Assembly: GCA_031423755.1 (NCBI GenBank)
Contig: JANPGC010000021.1
Location: forward strand, 1 to 16,266
Length of the DNA stretch: 16,266 nt
Direction of reading: 5' to 3'
From: JANMEX01 sp031423755
GTDB lineage: Bacteria; Pseudomonadota; Alphaproteobacteria; Rhizobiales; Rhizobiaceae
Shown here piece by piece: positions 14,003 to 16,266 of the stretch. Position 1 is the first letter of the stretch, and every line of letters starts with the position of its first letter. The translations under genes were made by a program, and so were the position numbers. The notes beneath the pieces are model-generated. The model did not search any database and was not told where the DNA came from. It saw nothing but the letters and a program-made list of their open reading frames with translations.

Positions 14003-15157
14003 TCAGTAGGTGTTCAGTTTTGACAGCATATCCTGCGTCAATTTGAGGTTCTGGAGCGTATTCAGCAATTTTTGGTCAGCAGTTCCATCGCCATAGACAT
14101 TGATGAAGGGGCGCGGGAGCGCTTCAGCCCGGTTAATGGCATGGCCGATGGCCTGGCCTTCAAATTCGCTGCAGTCGACCGTATTGTTGTTGCGCTGCCG
14201 GTTGTTTTGCCGGTTGCCCATGTTGACACATGGCACGTCGAAACTGGCGGATTCAATTATTCCCGACGACGAATTTCCGATCATCAAATCTACAGAGGAG
14301 AGGGCGCGGCAGAAGTGCTCGCGGCGCAGATGCGTTACAAGCCGGACGTTGGGGTTGCCTGCCAGACTGTCGAGATAGCGGTCAATGTCGGCGCCACCGG
14401 CGTCCGAATTCGGGCGCAGGACCAATTGGGCGTACCCTTGTTTTTCAACAGCGCCAAGAAGCACCCGGATTTGCACGGCAGCTTCCGCAGCTTCCTGCAC
14501 GACCGGATGAAAAACAGTCAGCGCTATCGGCAGATTTTCCGGCAAGGCAAATTCCCGCGCAAGCCGGCCCCGATCTTTGGCAATGCCAACCGGCAGATCG
14601 ACAAGACCCGGAGCTCCGATGACATGTATACTCCCGGGCATTTCGCCCATGCGCACAAGACGGTCTTTCGCCTCTTCGGTGGCGGTGAAATGCAGGTGGC
14701 TGAGTTTGGAAATTGCGTGGCGAAAGCTTTCGTCCAATGTGCCAGACCGTTCACCGCCGTGGATATGGCCGACGTGAATTCCCAGATGCACCGCGGCAAG
14801 GGCGGCCGCAAGCATTTCGCCCCGGTCACCGAGCAGCAAGACAAGGTCGGGCCTGTCGTTTTGCCATAGGCGCAGCATGCCGGACAATTCGCCAGCGAGT
14901 GCATATCCCATCTCGTGGCCACCGGCGCCGGTGAGCGAGACCGGAATTTCACTGATGATGGATAGGCCGCTTTCCGCAACCTCCTGCGAAGTCCGGCCAT
15001 ATTGTGCAACAGTGTGCTGTCCGGTGACGACGATGCCGAGGTCGATTGCCGGAGCGCGGTTCAGCGTTTGCAGTGTTTTGAGCAAGAGGCCGAAGTCAGC
15101 CCTGCTGCCTGTGACGTAATGAATCTTAATGACCGGTTCTCCTCTCAACCTGCCCAC
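14003..15157 (-). CDS. neuC: UDP-GlcNAc-type 2-epimerase (hydrolysing), NeuC/LegG family
   Basis: This enzyme is predicted to release ManNAc from UDP-GlcNAc (NeuC), or the 2,4-diacetamido-6-deoxymannose analogue from UDP-diNAcBac (LegG), the first committed step to a nonulosonic acid. Motifs: VTGSRADFGLL at the N-terminus, LLGDRGEMLAAALAA, HIHGGERSGTLDESFRHAISK, HPV, RPNSDAGG, and GNSSSGIIESASFDVPCVNMGNRQ near residues 310-335. The length fits the family. The start is a problem. Relatives begin at the residue given here by ATT (15128-15130), and AGGAG stands eight bases before it; the only conventional starts are GTG at 15155-15157 and TTG at 15146-15148, neither with a clear ribosome site. 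I give the longest conventional frame. It lies 81 bp after the neuD-like gene and 35 bp before the GT-B gene. Confidence 0.9.
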   Translation of the reverse strand: MGRLRGEPVIKIHYVTGSRADFGLLLKTLQTLNRAPAIDLGIVVTGQHTVAQYGRTSQEVAESGLSIISEIPVSLTGAGGHEMGYALAGELSGMLRLWQNDRPDLVLLLGDRGEMLAAALAAVHLGIHVGHIHGGERSGTLDESFRHAISKLSHLHFTATEEAKDRLVRMGEMPGSIHVIGAPGLVDLPVGIAKDRGRLAREFALPENLPIALTVFHPVVQEAAEAAVQIRVLLGAVEKQGYAQLVLRPNSDAGGADIDRYLDSLAGNPNVRLVTHLRREHFCRALSSVDLMIGNSSSGIIESASFDVPCVNMGNRQNNRQRNNNTVDCSEFEGQAIGHAINRAEALPRPFINVYGDGTADQKLLNTLQNLKLTQDMLSKLNTY

Positions 15158-15238
15158 GACGACACGTCGCCAAAGCGCTCAGGATTTCGACTGTCAAACA
15201 AGCCTCGCCAAGCAGCTTTGGCTCTCCTGTGCACGAAG

Positions 15239-15859
15239 TCACTTCCTGGACAACCGAACCGGAACACCAATGTAGGTTCCTGGCTTGTCTATGTCCCTAA
15301 CCACGACTGATCCTGCACCTATGATCGAGCCTGCCGCGACTGACACACCGTTGATGACGGTGGCATTGGCGCCCAGAAAGACGCCTTCGCCCAGCTTTGC
15401 TCCGCCTGCGACAGCGCTGCCTGGAGCAAGATGGCAGAAATCGCCGATTTCGCTGTCATGTTCGACAATTGCTCCGGTATTGACGATCACGCCTCTGCCG
15501 ATGTGCGCATCCTTTGTCACCAGCGCACCGGCCAGAACCATGGTTCCGGCCCCGGGGCTTTCGGCGAAATAATTGTGGGGATCTGCGATGAAGTGGGTGA
15601 GACTGCAGCCGGAGGCTTCGGCTTTCAGAAACAACTCCCTGCGAGCCGCGTTGTTGCCGATTGTAATGATCAGTTTGCTCGCACCGACTTTGGTGACGTT
15701 CGTGTAAAGCACGGGTATGCCGTTGACCTTGTTGCCGATCAGCAAGTTGGTGTCGCCGAAGCAAATGTCGGCATTCAGGCGCCGCTTCATCTGCTCCGCC
15801 ATCACGCGGCCATGTCCGCCTGCGCCAAAAAGGCAGAAAACAGCGGAATTACTGGACAT
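15239..15859 (-). CDS. neuD: NeuD/PglD-like sugar O- or N-acyltransferase (left-handed beta-helix)
   Basis: This protein of 206 residues transfers an acyl group, usually acetyl from acetyl-CoA, to a sugar. The N-terminal Rossmann-like substrate domain has FGAGGHGRV at 11-19. The C-terminal half is a left-handed beta-helix of hexapeptide repeats (IGRGVIVNTGAIVEHDSEIG, then LGEGVFLGANATVINGV, then IIGAGSVVVRDI). His134 in VEHDSEIG matches the catalytic histidine of PglD. In a nonulosonate locus it either acetylates the 4-amino group of a UDP-sugar precursor, as in legionaminic acid or bacillosamine synthesis, or O-acetylates the finished acid. Sequence alone does not decide. The start ATG at 15857-15859 overlaps the end of neuB by 11 bp, which suggests translational coupling; no good separate ribosome site is seen. 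Confidence 0.88.
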   Translation of the reverse strand: MSSNSAVFCLFGAGGHGRVMAEQMKRRLNADICFGDTNLLIGNKVNGIPVLYTNVTKVGASKLIITIGNNAARRELFLKAEASGCSLTHFIADPHNYFAESPGAGTMVLAGALVTKDAHIGRGVIVNTGAIVEHDSEIGDFCHLAPGSAVAGGAKLGEGVFLGANATVINGVSVAAGSIIGAGSVVVRDIDKPGTYIGVPVRLSRK

Positions 15860-16266
15860 CGGATTTTGTCAAAAGGTCATCTTGCGCCACAGGCCGGATC
15901 AGTTGGAGCCCAATGAACAGATCGATCTTGTCCGGCGAGATGCCTGTGCCAGGTCTCTTTCCAACAAAATCCGCCTCAGCCAGCACATGGCCTTTCGGGA
16001 GGGCCTGACGATAGACAAGGCTCTTGCGCGCCACCGCTTTAACGTCCCGTTCTGTTTCAAGCGAGCGCTTGACGCCATTGCCCAGTCCAGCTTCGACCTG
16101 GCGAAGGACGCGGATCATTTCAGTGAATTCCGATGGCTCACTGGAGGCGGCGTGATCTGGCCCGGCCATGGTGCGGTCAAGCGTGAAATGCTTTTCAAGC
16201 ACCGACATGCCGAGCGCCCGAGCCGCGATGGCCGCGTACGGCCCGATCGTATGATCGGAAAATCCG
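15849..16266 (-). CDS. neuB: Nonulosonic acid synthase NeuB family, C-terminal part
   Basis: The gene enters from the right edge, so only the last ~139 codons are visible. Family members condense a 2-acetamido-sugar such as ManNAc with phosphoenolpyruvate to give the nine-carbon acid. The visible part begins GFSDHTIGPYAAIAARALG, then EKHFTLDRTMAGPDHAAS, both diagnostic of the end of the NeuB barrel, including the SDHT and EKHFT signatures. The C-terminal SAF (antifreeze-like) domain follows, with SLVYRQALPKGHVLAEADF and GISPD near the end, and a TAA stop at 15849-15851. An internal Met at 16206-16208 is not the real start, because the conserved sequence continues upstream of it. Its stop overlaps the neuD start. 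Whether it is of the sialic or legionaminic subtype needs the missing two thirds. Confidence 0.93.
   Translation of the reverse strand, partial: GFSDHTIGPYAAIAARALGMSVLEKHFTLDRTMAGPDHAASSEPSEFTEMIRVLRQVEAGLGNGVKRSLETERDVKAVARKSLVYRQALPKGHVLAEADFVGKRPGTGISPDKIDLFIGLQLIRPVAQDDLLTKSDVQ

Noticed and set aside
15849..16208. Stand-alone small SAF-domain protein starting at the Met at 16208
   Set aside because: Conserved NeuB barrel sequence (SDHT and the helix after it) continues in frame upstream to the window edge, so this is the tail of a full neuB.
1..16266. CRISPR arrays, tRNA or rRNA genes, insertion sequences
   Set aside because: No regularly spaced repeats, no cloverleaf-like segments noticed, and no transposase-like frames or terminal repeats seen.

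Overview
The window looks like chromosome from an alphaproteobacterium, most likely a member of the Hyphomicrobiales (Rhizobiales). I infer this from moderately high GC, the style of the cobyric acid synthase and 3-hydroxyisobutyrate dehydrogenase, a GH25 lipoprotein, and CtrA-like TTAA-N7-TTAN sites. The exact genus cannot be read from the sequence. I see no tRNA, rRNA, insertion sequence, CRISPR array or prophage module.

Left part (1-5000), housekeeping and accessory genes. A truncated unknown reading frame lies at the left edge (minus). It is followed by a GH25 muramidase lipoprotein (minus), then a gene-free stretch holding four tandem hairpins that end in an intrinsic terminator on the minus strand (candidate small RNA). 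Next come a 3-hydroxyisobutyrate dehydrogenase (minus), divergent cobyric acid synthase cobQ (plus), and a two-helix membrane diguanylate cyclase (minus) whose tail overlaps cobQ by 17 bp.

Middle part (5001-8604), polysaccharide chain assembly. A 367-bp leader rich in perfect palindromes precedes two plus-strand genes: a Wzz-type polysaccharide co-polymerase and a Wzy/WaaL-type polymerase or ligase. About 320 bp without a recognisable gene follow.

Right part (8605-16266), a nonulosonic (sialic-acid-like) sugar and glycan cluster, mostly on the minus strand. Read in the direction of transcription, the upstream group is neuB (cut by the right edge), neuD-like acetyltransferase, neuC-like hydrolysing 2-epimerase, and a GT-B-fold transferase. 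It ends at a strong intrinsic terminator at about 12725-12765. A single plus-strand gene for a membrane-anchored Sel1-repeat protein interrupts the cluster. The second minus group is a Gfo/Idh/MocA oxidoreductase, neuA/ptmB-like CMP-sugar synthetase, PtmA-like SDR and an initiating phosphoglycosyl transferase; the first three overlap and are probably translationally coupled.

Taken together, the right half could supply a CMP-activated nonulosonic acid (2-epimerase, synthase, cytidylyltransferase), start a glycan on undecaprenyl phosphate (phosphoglycosyl transferase), add sugars (GT-B protein), and polymerise with length control (Wzy/Wzz). Whether the acid is Neu5Ac-like or legionaminic-like depends on genes to the right of the window.
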